From Stenotrophomonas sp. 24(2023) (GTDB taxonomy: Bacteria > Pseudomonadota > Gammaproteobacteria > Xanthomonadales > Xanthomonadaceae): 64,000 bases of DNA. The DNA lies in the NCBI RefSeq assembly GCF_030913365.1, contig NZ_CP133160.1, positions 4,068,001 to 4,132,000 on the forward strand, read 5' to 3'. Each line of letters opens with the position of its first letter. Position 1 is the first letter of the stretch. Below the pieces are notes generated by a model that was given only the letters and a program-made list of their open reading frames with translations, ran no database searches and was not told the origin of the DNA. This document shows, piece by piece, positions 30,244 to 39,259 of this stretch. The translations under genes and the position numbers were made by a program.

Positions 30244-31682
30244 TGCGGCATCTCCATCGCAGCGCCGGCATCACAGGCCTTGCCGTTGTCGTCGGCGTAG
30301 GCCGGCACCAGCGGCATGTCCATGAACGGCGATCGGCCCGGCTTGTCGAAGTGCGTGTCGGGCTTCATCGGGTCGTACCAGTACTGCACGCGGCAGGCCG
30401 GCGCCTTGCCGGTGCCTTCGTTGTGCATCGCCATGGCCATCGCGGCGCCGTCCTCGACCTGGGTCGGGGCCGACGTATCGCCCAACCGCTGCAGCGCGCC
30501 CGACAGGCTGGCCTCCGAATCGACCAGGAACTGCCCGGAAACCACCACCCGTTCGCCACCGCTCAAGCCCGACAGGATTTCGGTACGCCCGCCGCTGCTG
30601 CGGCCCGTGCGCACCCGTACCGGCATGAAATGCCCCTCGTCGGTGGCGACGATCACCCGGCTGTCATCACCGGTGGCGATCAGCGCCTCGCTCGGGATCA
30701 GCGGCACGCTCGGGCCTGCCGCCGGTTGCAGGGTGACATCGGCGAACATCCCGGCCGCCAGCTGGCCGCGCGGATTGCGCAGCACGATACGTGCAGTCTG
30801 CGTGCGGCTGCTGGCATCGACCTGCGGCAGCAGTGCGTCGATCTGCCCATGGAACACCTCGCCGGGCAATGCGCTGACCCGCGCCTCGACCGCGCTGCCC
30901 GGGGCCAGGCCCATGATGTTGGCCTGCGGAATGGCTGCGTCCAACCACAGCGTTGCGCTGCCATTGATACGGAACAACGGCATGCCTGCCGTGACCGCCT
31001 GGCCCTGCCGCACCATCACCTCGGTGACGACGCCAGCGCGATCTGCCGACAGCGTGACACTGCCGTCGCGTCCGGTTCCACCCTGCGCGCCAAGCACGTG
31101 CAGCCGCTGCTGTGCGGCAGCGGCCAGGGCGCGTGCGTCGGCAGACTGCGCATGCGCCAGTGCATCCGCTTCGCCACGGGCGCTGCTCCACATCGGCGCG
31201 AGCACGCTGGCCAACGCCTGCCCGCGGCTCACGGCGGTATAGGGCGCCGGCACCTTCAGCGTGGTGACGATGCCATCGGCGCGTGCGCTGACCACCGATT
31301 CCTCGTGCAGGTTCCAGCTGAGCGTGCCCGGCACATGCAGGCCGGTGGTCAGCTGGCCGGTTTCAACGGTCGCCGTGCGGATGCCGACGCTCTGCTGCAA
31401 TGCCGGGTCGATACGCACACCGGGCGATGCCGCATCGTCGCCACCCTCGGCGTAGCGTGGCACCAACTGCATGTCCATGAAGGGCGATTTGCCCGGCTTG
31501 TCGAAGTGCTGTGCCGGCACCATCGGGTCATACCAGTACAGCGCGGTGCGGGCGTCGCCAGCCGTGGTGGGCGCGGCATCCATCGTCGCTTCGCCGTGAG
31601 GCCAGTAATGGCCGGCAACCACGCCAAGGCCGACCAGGCAGGCCGCCGCAAGCAGCGTCAGAACAGTAGGGAAGGGCTTCAT
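30240..31682 (-). CDS. cusB: Heavy-metal RND membrane-fusion protein, CusB type, with two metal-binding domains
   Basis: 480 residues, start overlapping the cusC stop. An N-terminal membrane anchor, then a heavy-metal-binding domain ([19 protein letters not shown], about residues 48-80), the barrel-sandwich/hairpin adaptor body ([50 protein letters not shown] region), then a second copy of the metal-binding domain at the C-terminus ([19 protein letters not shown], about residues 435-470). The two copies share the spacing of Tyr-Asp-Pro-Met and Met-Asp-Met, which can donate methionine ligands. CusB-like proteins usually carry one such domain. Confidence 0.9.
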   Translation of the reverse strand: MKPFPTVLTLLAAACLVGLGVVAGHYWPHGEATMDAAPTTAGDARTALYWYDPMVPAQHFDKPGKSPFMDMQLVPRYAEGGDDAASPGVRIDPALQQSVGIRTATVETGQLTTGLHVPGTLSWNLHEESVVSARADGIVTTLKVPAPYTAVSRGQALASVLAPMWSSARGEADALAHAQSADARALAAAAQQRLHVLGAQGGTGRDGSVTLSADRAGVVTEVMVRQGQAVTAGMPLFRINGSATLWLDAAIPQANIMGLAPGSAVEARVSALPGEVFHGQIDALLPQVDASSRTQTARIVLRNPRGQLAAGMFADVTLQPAAGPSVPLIPSEALIATGDDSRVIVATDEGHFMPVRVRTGRSSGGRTEILSGLSGGERVVVSGQFLVDSEASLSGALQRLGDTSAPTQVEDGAAMAMAMHNEGTGKAPACRVQYWYDPMKPDTHFDKPGRSPFMDMPLVPAYADDNGKACDAGAAMEMPQ

Positions 31683-32986
31683 GGCTGGGTCTCTCCGGTC
31701 GGCAGCAGATAGGCGAGGGCGGCCCAGTCACGGCCGAGTTCGCCCAGATGGCGTGCGTGTTCGATATGCAGTTCGATTTCGTCGCGGCGGGCCTGCAGCC
31801 AGGGCTGCAGTTCGCCGCCGCCGGCGTAGGCCGCCAGCGCGGTGCGGCTGCGGTCGGCCGCCAGGGGCAGCAGTTGTGACTGCTTGCGGGCCACGGCACG
31901 GTTGGCGCCATCCCAGGCCGCCAGCCACTGCTGTACCTGCGCCGCCTGGGCGCGCCGGGCATCTTCGTGCTCGGCACTGACCGCCTGCAGATCCGCACGG
32001 CGTGCGGCAATGCCACGGTCCTGGCGGTTGCGGGTGAACAGCGGCAACCCCACGGCCACCTGCAGCGTCAGCATGTCGCTGCGCGGCAGGCCATCCGGTG
32101 TGCGGCTGCGCTGCCCATAGCCCAGGCTCACGCTCCAGTCCGGCCGCGTCTCGGCAAGGGCGGCACTGACTTCGGCCTCGGCCATCGCCTCGCGGGATTG
32201 CCACGGCAGCAGCGGTGCCTGCTGATCGAGGTTGCCCAGCAAGGCGCTGCGGTCGTGGGGCAGGGTGGCCAGATCCGGCGGATCACCGGCAATCTCGAAG
32301 GCCTCGGCCGGCAGGTCCAGCCAGCGGGCCAGTCCTGCCTGCGCCGCTGTCGCGCCGGCCTCGGCCGCATCGATGCGGTTCTCAAGTTCCAGCGCATCGG
32401 CGCGGGTGGCCAGCGCATCGGTAGCCGAGCCGGTGCCACCGGCCAGGCGCGCCTTGGCGGTGCGCACGGCCACCTCGGCCGGTTCGCGCATCATGCGCAG
32501 CGCATCCACCTCGCGCTGTGCCGCCCAGCGCGCAATCCAGGCCGAGGCCACCGCCTGGCGGACCGCGGCCTGCTCGGCCACCGACAACGCGTGTGCCTGT
32601 TCGACCTGGCGGTCGGCGACCTCCTGGCGTGCCAGGCGCTTGGCGCGGGCGGGAAATGCCTGGGTAAAGGCGATTTCCTTCATGGTCATGTCGTCGGCAC
32701 CCGCATTGAGTGCCTCCCGGCCGGTGATGGGCAGGTTGACGATGCCAACGCTCAGCTGCGGATCGGGCAGGGCGGCGGCGCGGTGCGATTCCTCACCGGC
32801 TGCAAGCACCTGCGCCTGGCGCGCCTGCAGGCTGGGTGCGGCCTGCAGGGCCAGGGTCTGGGCGTGGGTGAATGTGATCGTGGTCGGTGCAGACCACGCA
32901 ACAGGTATGGCGAAGCAGGCGGCCAGCAGCAACGCTGCGCAGCCACCGACACTGCGCCGATGGCGCAGTCGGAATGGGCAGAACAT
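31679..32986 (-). CDS. cusC: TolC-family outer-membrane factor, CusC type
   Basis: 435 residues from the ATG at 32986, preceded by TGGAGG. Signal peptide (LLLAACFAIPVAWSA). Two outer-membrane efflux protein repeats: TLALQAAPSLQARQAQVLAAGEESHRAA with LPDPQLSVGIVNLPI in the first half, and PLFTRNRQDRGIAARRADLQAVSAEHEDARR in the second. It forms the outer-membrane duct of the tripartite pump. The three pump genes overlap by 4 bp each. Confidence 0.88.
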   Translation of the reverse strand: MFCPFRLRHRRSVGGCAALLLAACFAIPVAWSAPTTITFTHAQTLALQAAPSLQARQAQVLAAGEESHRAAALPDPQLSVGIVNLPITGREALNAGADDMTMKEIAFTQAFPARAKRLARQEVADRQVEQAHALSVAEQAAVRQAVASAWIARWAAQREVDALRMMREPAEVAVRTAKARLAGGTGSATDALATRADALELENRIDAAEAGATAAQAGLARWLDLPAEAFEIAGDPPDLATLPHDRSALLGNLDQQAPLLPWQSREAMAEAEVSAALAETRPDWSVSLGYGQRSRTPDGLPRSDMLTLQVAVGLPLFTRNRQDRGIAARRADLQAVSAEHEDARRAQAAQVQQWLAAWDGANRAVARKQSQLLPLAADRSRTALAAYAGGGELQPWLQARRDEIELHIEHARHLGELGRDWAALAYLLPTGETQP

Positions 32987-33058
32987 GAAACCTCCAGACA
33001 CGAAACATCGAGCGCGCGGCCAGCATTGGCCGCGCGGACAGGCATCGGGTCGGGAGGC

Positions 33059-33451
33059 TTAAATCTGCAGGCTGCAGAAACGCTGCGCAGGCGGAGGATC
33101 GGCCTGACAGGTCCGCACGTCTTCGTAGTGCTGGGAATGCGCCGGTGGCAACAATGCGTCCGCCAGCGCGAAATACACCGGCGGCAGGCCCAGGGCGGGC
33201 ACCTGGGGCGCCTGCAGGTCCGTACTGGTGGCGTGGTCACGCAGGCAGTGCTGGTCGCACAGCATGGGTGCGTCGGCGTCGGGCATGTCCATGCCCGTGC
33301 AGCCGGCCATCATGCCCGCACGGGGTGGCGGCGCATCATTGGTCGGGCAGGCATAGCTGGCCAACGCGACCTGCTGGAACAGCAGTGCGAGCAGGGCCAG
33401 CCAGGCAAAACGCGCAAGGAAGCGGCGCTTGCGGAATGCAGGGCGTTTCAT
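33059..33451 (-). CDS. Small Cys/Met-rich exported protein upstream of the cus operon
   Basis: About 130 residues from the ATG at 33451, preceded by AGGAGG. Basic N-terminus then one hydrophobic segment (FAWLALLALLFQQVALASYACP), followed by a short region with GMMAGCTGMDMPDADAPMLCDQHCLRDH. This clusters Met, Cys and His and is a plausible Cu(I)/Ag(I) ligand set. Later cysteines are in VRTCQADPP and FCSLQI. It resembles DUF2946-like or CopL-like small proteins that accompany copper genes, but membership is uncertain. It lies 72 bp upstream of cusC in the same orientation, probably first in the operon. Confidence 0.65.
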   Translation of the reverse strand: MKRPAFRKRRFLARFAWLALLALLFQQVALASYACPTNDAPPPRAGMMAGCTGMDMPDADAPMLCDQHCLRDHATSTDLQAPQVPALGLPPVYFALADALLPPAHSQHYEDVRTCQADPPPAQRFCSLQI

Positions 33452-33707
33452 TCGCGGCCTCCTGCACGGCACGGCATCGCGCGGCACTTGGCGGCCGTCG
33501 TGGATGCGTGCGTGGTGGAGGGGCGGATGAACATCGGCGGAGTGTACTGCGGGTGATGGGTGCAACGTCCAGTGGGATGTGGCGCTGCCATGCCGGACGT
33601 GCCGGGGTTGGTTCAGGGATGGAGCAGCTCCAGACTACGGAGCCAATTTCATCACGGGTTGCGTTATTGATTGCGATGGGCCAGCCGGGTGAGCAGGGTC
33701 AGTGCGA

Positions 33708-34727
33708 TCAGTGTGCCCGTGCACGCAGGCCGATCAGCCCGGCATGCTGGTCATACAGCACCGCGTTGTCGAAGTAGGTCAGCAGCCCGGCATTGATGCC
33801 GGTGAACGGCGAGCCCTTGTCGCTGCTGAAGCGCACGTAGTCCGGACTTTTCCTGCTGACGCGGAAGTGCTGGCCCAGCTGCGTGCCGTCGGCCATCAGC
33901 AGGCTGTAGTGCGCCTGTACGCCTTCCGGCCAGGCCGGATGACCGTTGGCGGCGGTGATGCGGAACCCGGCCGCGCCGGTGTCCAGGATGCTGTCGGCGC
34001 ACGTCTTCTCGCCCGTGTCCGTTCGCGAGAGGCAGCCCTGCAGTGCATGGTCCTTCCAGTACGGCAGGCGATCGCCGGGCTTTGCGGCCACGCGCTGCAG
34101 GTCGACCGCGCGGAAGCCCTGCGTTTCTTCCGGTGTCGGATTGATGATGAGCTGCCCCGGCGCGCGCTCGCCGGGCCGTGGCAGCAGCACCAGCCAGCGC
34201 CCGCCCATCGCCAGCAGCGGATTGATGGCCGTGGAGCGGTGCATGCCGATGCCGAGGATGGCCTTGTAGCCTTCACCCTTGCGAGGGTCGCCGCCGCCGA
34301 TCAGGAAAGCCCCTTGTGGCACCCACGACGCAATGCATTTCGGCCGCTGCGGATCGCAGGAGACGGTGTCCACCCACTGGATCGGCACGCGTTGGCGGCC
34401 CTGCCCGAAGCCGACGTCGGCCTGTGCGATGTGGCCCTGCAGGTGCACGCCGCTGCCGTAGTGCTCCTGGGAAGGGGTGTTGGTGGGCATGGCATCGTCG
34501 CTGCGCAGTACCCCGGGCATCACCCGCAACCCGACCGAGCCGGTGTCCAGTTCGGCCTCCACGGCACGCGTGCCGATCTGCACCGTCACGCTGTAGCGAA
34601 GGTCGCCATTGGCCATGCGTGCCTGGTGGATCGGCACCACCTCGCGCGCCGTGGCGTGGGCAGAACCCATGGCAGCCAGCATCAGCAGGGCAGTGCCCAG
34701 CAGGCCGGAAACGGAACGAAGCAGCAT
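33708..34727 (-). CDS. Secreted pepsin-like (DUF3443-type) aspartic protease homologue
   Basis: 339 residues with a signal peptide (MLLRSVSGLLGTALLMLAAMGSAHATA). Two aspartic-protease-like motifs: VEAELDTGSVGLRVMP (about residues 57-72) and CADSILDTGAAGFRIT (about 245-260), spaced as in the two lobes of a pepsin fold. Between them lie WVPQGAFLIGGGDPRKGEGYKAILGIG and several cysteines. The DTGSxGLR wording fits DUF3443, a bacterial family related to pepsin A1 proteases. Catalysis is inferred from both aspartates being present. No operon partner; the cus accessory gene upstream and kdgK downstream are separate units. Confidence 0.7.
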   Translation of the reverse strand: MLLRSVSGLLGTALLMLAAMGSAHATAREVVPIHQARMANGDLRYSVTVQIGTRAVEAELDTGSVGLRVMPGVLRSDDAMPTNTPSQEHYGSGVHLQGHIAQADVGFGQGRQRVPIQWVDTVSCDPQRPKCIASWVPQGAFLIGGGDPRKGEGYKAILGIGMHRSTAINPLLAMGGRWLVLLPRPGERAPGQLIINPTPEETQGFRAVDLQRVAAKPGDRLPYWKDHALQGCLSRTDTGEKTCADSILDTGAAGFRITAANGHPAWPEGVQAHYSLLMADGTQLGQHFRVSRKSPDYVRFSSDKGSPFTGINAGLLTYFDNAVLYDQHAGLIGLRARAH

Positions 34728-34898
34728 CGGCAGATGTCCGGCAGGGCAAGGGCAGGTGGTATGCGCCGGAGAATACGACCAATGCTGACGGCCGCAATGT
34801 GCCGGATGGGGCGTTGCGGCACTGCATTGCCTGCCGATTCATGTTTGGTCCGTGGCGGCCTCGCCGCGTCGGGCGTTGAGTGGCGCACCGCCGCCTGA

Positions 34899-34917
34899 CG
34901 TTACGTAACGCGTTACG
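34899..34917. promoter_or_regulatory. Overlapping palindromes containing CGTAACGCGTTACG
   Basis: CGTTACGTAACG (34899-34910) overlaps CGTAACGCGTTACG (34904-34917), directly after the kdgK stop and about 180 bp upstream of the pepsin-like gene. The same core occurs as an 18-bp palindrome at 47569-47586, near dif. The CG-centred GTAACGCGTTAC form resembles LacI-family operators, but no such regulator is in the window. Confidence 0.4.
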
Positions 34918-34918
34918 C

Positions 34919-35938
34919 TCAGCGGCGGACGTCCAGCGTCGCATCACCCAGCAGGGCCAGCACCTCGGCCTCGCGTACCGGGTTCACGTCGCCCGGAATC
35001 GAATGCTTCAGCGCCGCGGCGGCCAGGCCGAAGCGCACCGTGGTCTCGGCATCGAACTGCGAGAGCAGGCCGTGCAGGATGCCGGCGGCGAATGCATCGC
35101 CCCCACCGATGCGGTCCACGATGCCCTGCAGCTGCCGCATCGGTGCCTGCGCGCGGCGGCCATCACGGGCCAGCAGCAGTGCGCCCAGGGCGTGATGGTC
35201 GGCGCTGACCAGCTGGCGCTGGGTGCAGGCCAGCCACTGCAGGTTGGGGAAGCCGGCGAACGCTGCAGTCGCGGCGGCGTCCACGCGTGCCACTGCATCG
35301 GGCTGGGTGAAGGACTCGCCCAGCACCAGGGCGATGTCGCGATGATCGGCGAAGACGATATCGGCCTCGGCGAACAATTGCCGCAGGATGGCCGGTGCAT
35401 CCCCCTGCCAGCGCTGCCACAGCGAAGGGCGGTAGTTGCCATCGAACGACACGCGCACGCCCAGCGTGCGTGCGGTGCGTGCGGCGGCCAGCGCGGTCTC
35501 GGCCACGTTCGCGCCCAGCGCAGGGTTCACCCCGGACAGGTGCAGCCACTGCGCCCCGTGCAGCAGGGCGGGCCAGTCATACTCGTGCGCCGTGCTGCGG
35601 GCGAACGCCGAGCCGGCGCGGTCGTAGACCACCTCACTGGCCCGCTGCACGGCGCCGGTGGCCAGAAAGTACAGGCCCATGCGGTCGCGGTCGACCTCGC
35701 GCACGCCGCGTGTATCCACGCCGTGCCGCCGCAGCTCGGCCACGGCGTGCCGGCCCAGTGCACTGTCGGTCACGGTGCTGGCCATGGCCGCGTCATGGCC
35801 GAAACACGCCAGCGATACGGCCACGTTGGCCTCCGCGCCGCCGACGTGTACCTGCAGCTGGGGCGACTGCAGCAGCAGTTCGCGCCCGGGTGCGCCCAAC
35901 CGCAGCAGCAGCTCTCCGAAACAGACGATGCGGTTCAT
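34919..35938 (-). CDS. kdgK: 2-keto-3-deoxygluconate kinase (PfkB family)
   Basis: 339 residues from the ATG at 35938 (MNRIVCFGELLLRLGAPG). PfkB/ribokinase fold with VHVGGAEANVAVSLACFGHDAAMAS at the N-terminus and the C-terminal anion-hole/catalytic motif IVDRIGGGDAFAAGILHGLL (catalytic Asp in GGGDAF). KDG kinase phosphorylates 2-keto-3-deoxy-D-gluconate to KDPG. Its place as the last gene of a unit encoding alginate lyases and a DEH reductase-like SDR supports this substrate over other sugars. It starts 10 bp after the SGNH gene stop. Confidence 0.88.
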   Translation of the reverse strand: MNRIVCFGELLLRLGAPGRELLLQSPQLQVHVGGAEANVAVSLACFGHDAAMASTVTDSALGRHAVAELRRHGVDTRGVREVDRDRMGLYFLATGAVQRASEVVYDRAGSAFARSTAHEYDWPALLHGAQWLHLSGVNPALGANVAETALAAARTARTLGVRVSFDGNYRPSLWQRWQGDAPAILRQLFAEADIVFADHRDIALVLGESFTQPDAVARVDAAATAAFAGFPNLQWLACTQRQLVSADHHALGALLLARDGRRAQAPMRQLQGIVDRIGGGDAFAAGILHGLLSQFDAETTVRFGLAAAALKHSIPGDVNPVREAEVLALLGDATLDVRR

Positions 35939-35948
35939 TCGCTCTCCC

Positions 35949-37136
35949 TCAGCGCGGGGCCTGGCAGCCGAACAGGCCCAGGTCGATGGCATCGGCCATG
36001 CGCCGGTAGCCCGCGTCGTTCGGGTGAAGGTGGTCGCGGGTGATGTCGGCCGGCAGCGATTCCGGGGCGGCCGGATCGCGCAGCGCCGCATCGAAATCGA
36101 TCACGCCGTCGAAGCCATTATCCTTGCTGCGCGCCCACTGGTTGATCGAAGCGCGGGTGGTGGCCGAGACCGGCTCGTAGCGCTCGGAGCCGCCGAAGGG
36201 CGTCAGCGTACCCAGGTAGGTGCGGATGCCGTGGGCGTGCAGCCGAGCGGCCAGCTGCCGGTAGCCCAGCAGCATGTCCGGCGCGCTGCGGCCCGGCAGC
36301 GGTTGCGCACCGCCGCCATGACGGATGTCATTGATGCCCTCGAACACGATCACCTGGTCGGCGCCGGCCACGGCGATCACATCGCGGTCCAGCCGGGAAA
36401 GTGCGCTGTGGCTGCGCCCGTGGTCCAGCAGCTTGTTGCCACTGATGCCCTGGTTGAGCACCACGAAGCGGTCCGGGCAGGCCTGCTGCAGCCGCTCGCC
36501 CAGCCGCTCGGGCCACTGGTTGAAGGAACCGCGTGCGGCGGTGGCGCCTTCGGTGATCGAATCGCCCAGTGCCACGATCACCTGCGGGCGTTCCGCACGC
36601 TGGACCAGCACCGCTGAAAACACGTTCTGCTGGTAGCTCACGCGCACCGAATCGGCCACCGCGTCCTGCCTGCCGTCGGCCACGCGCACCACGGTGCGCC
36701 GCACCGCCGGCTGGGTGGGTTGCGGGAACCAGGCGGTCACACTGATCTGCTGCAGCGCGGCCAGCGGCAGCGCGACCGGATCGCTCAGCAGTGCGGCACC
36801 CACCGGCACGTCGATGGCATGGCGGCCATCGACGGTAACCGGCACGGCCGCGCCCTTGCCCTCCTTCAGGCGCACGCGAATGTCCTCCACGTGCAATGGC
36901 GCCGTGCCCAGTTCATTGCTGATGCGCAGGCGCAGCGCATCGCCGCGGCTGCCCACGCGCATGTCCTGGCGCACGGTCTGCGCAGCGAACTGCACCGGCT
37001 CGCCGGGCTTTCCGTCCTTGCGGTCCGGGGCCGGTGAGGCGGTCCAGGCGGTTACCCAGACCGGCGCGGCCTGGGTGGCGGGGGCAACCACGGCAGCGCC
37101 GAGGGCAAGGGAAAGCAGGGTGATCCAGCGCTGCAT
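35949..37136 (-). CDS. Secreted SGNH/GDSL hydrolase in the alginate operon
   Basis: 395 residues from the ATG at 37136, with a signal peptide (LLSLALGAAVVAPATQA). An N-terminal beta-rich accessory domain (about 25-165) precedes a GDSL-type catalytic domain with block I IVALGDSITEG (Ser), block II LNQGISGNKLL, block III VFEGINDIRHGG (Asn) and block V ITRDHLHPNDAGY (Asp and His). Such enzymes are usually acyl or acetyl esterases acting on carbohydrates. In this operon an O-acetylalginate deacetylase role is plausible but not shown. It is absent from minimal alginate loci. Confidence 0.85.
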   Translation of the reverse strand: MQRWITLLSLALGAAVVAPATQAAPVWVTAWTASPAPDRKDGKPGEPVQFAAQTVRQDMRVGSRGDALRLRISNELGTAPLHVEDIRVRLKEGKGAAVPVTVDGRHAIDVPVGAALLSDPVALPLAALQQISVTAWFPQPTQPAVRRTVVRVADGRQDAVADSVRVSYQQNVFSAVLVQRAERPQVIVALGDSITEGATAARGSFNQWPERLGERLQQACPDRFVVLNQGISGNKLLDHGRSHSALSRLDRDVIAVAGADQVIVFEGINDIRHGGGAQPLPGRSAPDMLLGYRQLAARLHAHGIRTYLGTLTPFGGSERYEPVSATTRASINQWARSKDNGFDGVIDFDAALRDPAAPESLPADITRDHLHPNDAGYRRMADAIDLGLFGCQAPR

Positions 37137-37155
37137 GGGCCGATGTCCGCTCAGG

Positions 37156-37908
37156 TCAGGAGAAGTAGGTGCCGCCGTTGACGTCCAGGTTCGCACCGGT
37201 GATGAAGGCCGCCGCGTCCGAGGCCAGGAACACCGCCGCATCGGCAGCTTCGTCCGGCACGCCCTGGCGGCGCAGCGGGGTGGCGCCGGCCACGGCGGTG
37301 CGCACTTCGGGTTTGGTGAAGTCGTCATGGAAGCGCGTGGCAATCATGCCGCAGCACAGCGCATTCACGCGGATGCCCTTCGGGCCGAGTTCCTTGGCCA
37401 TGGCGCGGGTGAAGGTCATCACCGCGGCCTTGGCGGTGGCGTAGATCGACGCGCCCGGGCCGCCGCCATCACGGCCGGCCTGCGAGGCGAAGTTGACGAT
37501 GGCCGCGCCTTCGCCCATGTGCGGCACCACCGCATGGGTGGTCAGGTAGGTCGAGGTCAGGTTGAGGTCCATCACCGTGTGGAAGAATGCCGGATCGATC
37601 TCGGCCAGCGGGCGGCGCTGCACCATGCCGCCGGCCACGTTCACCAGCAGGTCGATGTGCTCGCCGAAGGCGGCCTGGGTAGCGGCCACGAGGCCGGCCA
37701 CGGCGGCCGCATCGGTCACGTCGGCGCGGTGCACGATGGCCTGGCCGCCAGCGGCCTGGATCTGCGCCAGCGTTTCCTGCGCACTGGCTTCATCGTTGGC
37801 GTAGTTGATGCAGACGCGTGCGCCGGCAGCGGCCAGCTTGATCGAGACGGCACGACCGATATCACGGCCACCACCGGTGACGATGGCCACCTTGTCCTGG
37901 AACGACAT
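37156..37908 (-). CDS. SDR oxidoreductase, probable DEH reductase
   Basis: 250 residues from the ATG at 37908. Classical SDR: cofactor motif TGGGRDIG (residues about 11-18), NVAGG in place of NNAG, catalytic Ser/Tyr/Lys as SQAGRDGGGPGASIYATAKAA, and C-terminal GANLDVNGGTYFS. The arginine after the glycines (GGRDIG) often accompanies NADPH preference. In alginate catabolism such SDRs reduce 4-deoxy-L-erythro-5-hexoseulose uronate (DEH) to KDG, the substrate of the kinase encoded two genes away. The function is assigned mostly by context. Confidence 0.82.
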   Translation of the reverse strand: MSFQDKVAIVTGGGRDIGRAVSIKLAAAGARVCINYANDEASAQETLAQIQAAGGQAIVHRADVTDAAAVAGLVAATQAAFGEHIDLLVNVAGGMVQRRPLAEIDPAFFHTVMDLNLTSTYLTTHAVVPHMGEGAAIVNFASQAGRDGGGPGASIYATAKAAVMTFTRAMAKELGPKGIRVNALCCGMIATRFHDDFTKPEVRTAVAGATPLRRQGVPDEAADAAVFLASDAAAFITGANLDVNGGTYFS

Positions 37909-37954
37909 GCGGAAAACTCCTTGGATTGCGGGGGAATGAAGAGAGGTTGAGCGC

Positions 37955-39259
37955 TCAGCCGGCACGGCGGTCGAGCTTGTGGATCGGCCCGGTCCACCAC
38001 CACAGCGCGGCCAGCGACAGCGGCACCAGCGCGGCGACGAGGATGAAGATCGGGGCGTAGGAATGGCGGGTCAGCACCGGCACCAGCCAGGTGGTGATCA
38101 AGGTGCCGGCCACCGCGGCCAAGCCGCCCAGGCCAGCCAGCGTGCCCACCGAGCGGCCGTCGAACAGATCGCCCGGCAGGGTCTGGATGTTGCCGATGGC
38201 CACCTGGAAGCCGAACAGCACCGCGGCGATTGCCAGTACCGCCAGCAGCGGCTGGTCGGCCAGTATCGCGCCCAGCAGGGCAGGGGCCATGATCACGCAG
38301 CCCAGGGTGATGGCCAGCTTGCGGGCGCGGTCCACGCTGCGGCCGCTGTGGATCAGGCGCCCGGACAGCCAGCCGCCGCTCAGGCTGCCCAGCATGGCGC
38401 CAACGAACGGCACCCACGCGAACAGACCGATCTGCTTGATGTCGAAGCCGAAGGTTTCGGCCAGGTAGATCGGCAGCCAGGACACGAACAGCCACCAGAT
38501 CGGGTCCAGCAGGAAGCGGCAGGCGAGCATGCCCCAGCTCTGCCGGTGGGCCAGCAGCGAACGCACGCTCACCTTGGGTGCGGCGGCATCCTGCTGCCCG
38601 GCCTGGTCTTCCATGATCAACCGGCGCTCGGCATCACTCACCCACGGGTGCCTGTCCGGGCCGGCGCGGTAGACGAACAGCCACGGCAGCAGCCACAGGA
38701 AGCCGATGGCACCGACCAGCACGAAGGTGCCGCGCCAGCCCAGCCACAGGTACAGGCCGGCGATGGCCGGTGCCGACACGATCGCGCCGATCGATGCGCC
38801 GGCATTGAACACACCCTGCGCGAGGGCACGCTCGCGCGCCGGGAACCACTCGGCATTGGCCTTCACCGCGCCCGGCCACGCACCGGCTTCGCTGATGCCC
38901 AGCATTGCGCGCACCAGGCTGAAGGACAGCATGGAATGGGTAACCGAATGCAGGGCGATGGAGATCGACCACACGCTGATCGACAAGGCAAAGCCCAGGC
39001 GCGTGCCGATCATGTCGAACAGGCGGCCGAACAGGAACTGGCCGGCGGCGTAGAACAGCATGAACACCGTCACCAGCAGCGCATAGTCATCCTTGGTTGC
39101 GCCCACTTCCCTGGCGATTTCCGGCCACATCACCGCCAGTGCATTGCGGTCGATGTAGTTGATGACCGTGGCCACGGCAATCAGGCCGACGATCAGCCAG
39201 CGCACCGCCGAGCGCACCGGCACCTTGCGCAGGGTGGACAGCGGCGACGGGCCGTTCAT
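37955..39259 (-). CDS. MFS transporter (anion:cation symporter family, hexuronate-like)
   Basis: 434 residues, about 12 hydrophobic segments. The ACS-family signature is seen in INYIDRNALAVMWPEIAREVG near TM1 and GQFLFGRLFDMIGTRLGFALSISVWS in the TM2-3 loop. Relatives include ExuT-type hexuronate transporters and DEH transporters of alginate degraders. It would import unsaturated monouronate (DEH) released in the periplasm. Its start overlaps the stop of the PL17 lyase gene by 4 bp, so production is coupled. Confidence 0.88.
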   Translation of the reverse strand: MNGPSPLSTLRKVPVRSAVRWLIVGLIAVATVINYIDRNALAVMWPEIAREVGATKDDYALLVTVFMLFYAAGQFLFGRLFDMIGTRLGFALSISVWSISIALHSVTHSMLSFSLVRAMLGISEAGAWPGAVKANAEWFPARERALAQGVFNAGASIGAIVSAPAIAGLYLWLGWRGTFVLVGAIGFLWLLPWLFVYRAGPDRHPWVSDAERRLIMEDQAGQQDAAAPKVSVRSLLAHRQSWGMLACRFLLDPIWWLFVSWLPIYLAETFGFDIKQIGLFAWVPFVGAMLGSLSGGWLSGRLIHSGRSVDRARKLAITLGCVIMAPALLGAILADQPLLAVLAIAAVLFGFQVAIGNIQTLPGDLFDGRSVGTLAGLGGLAAVAGTLITTWLVPVLTRHSYAPIFILVAALVPLSLAALWWWTGPIHKLDRRAG

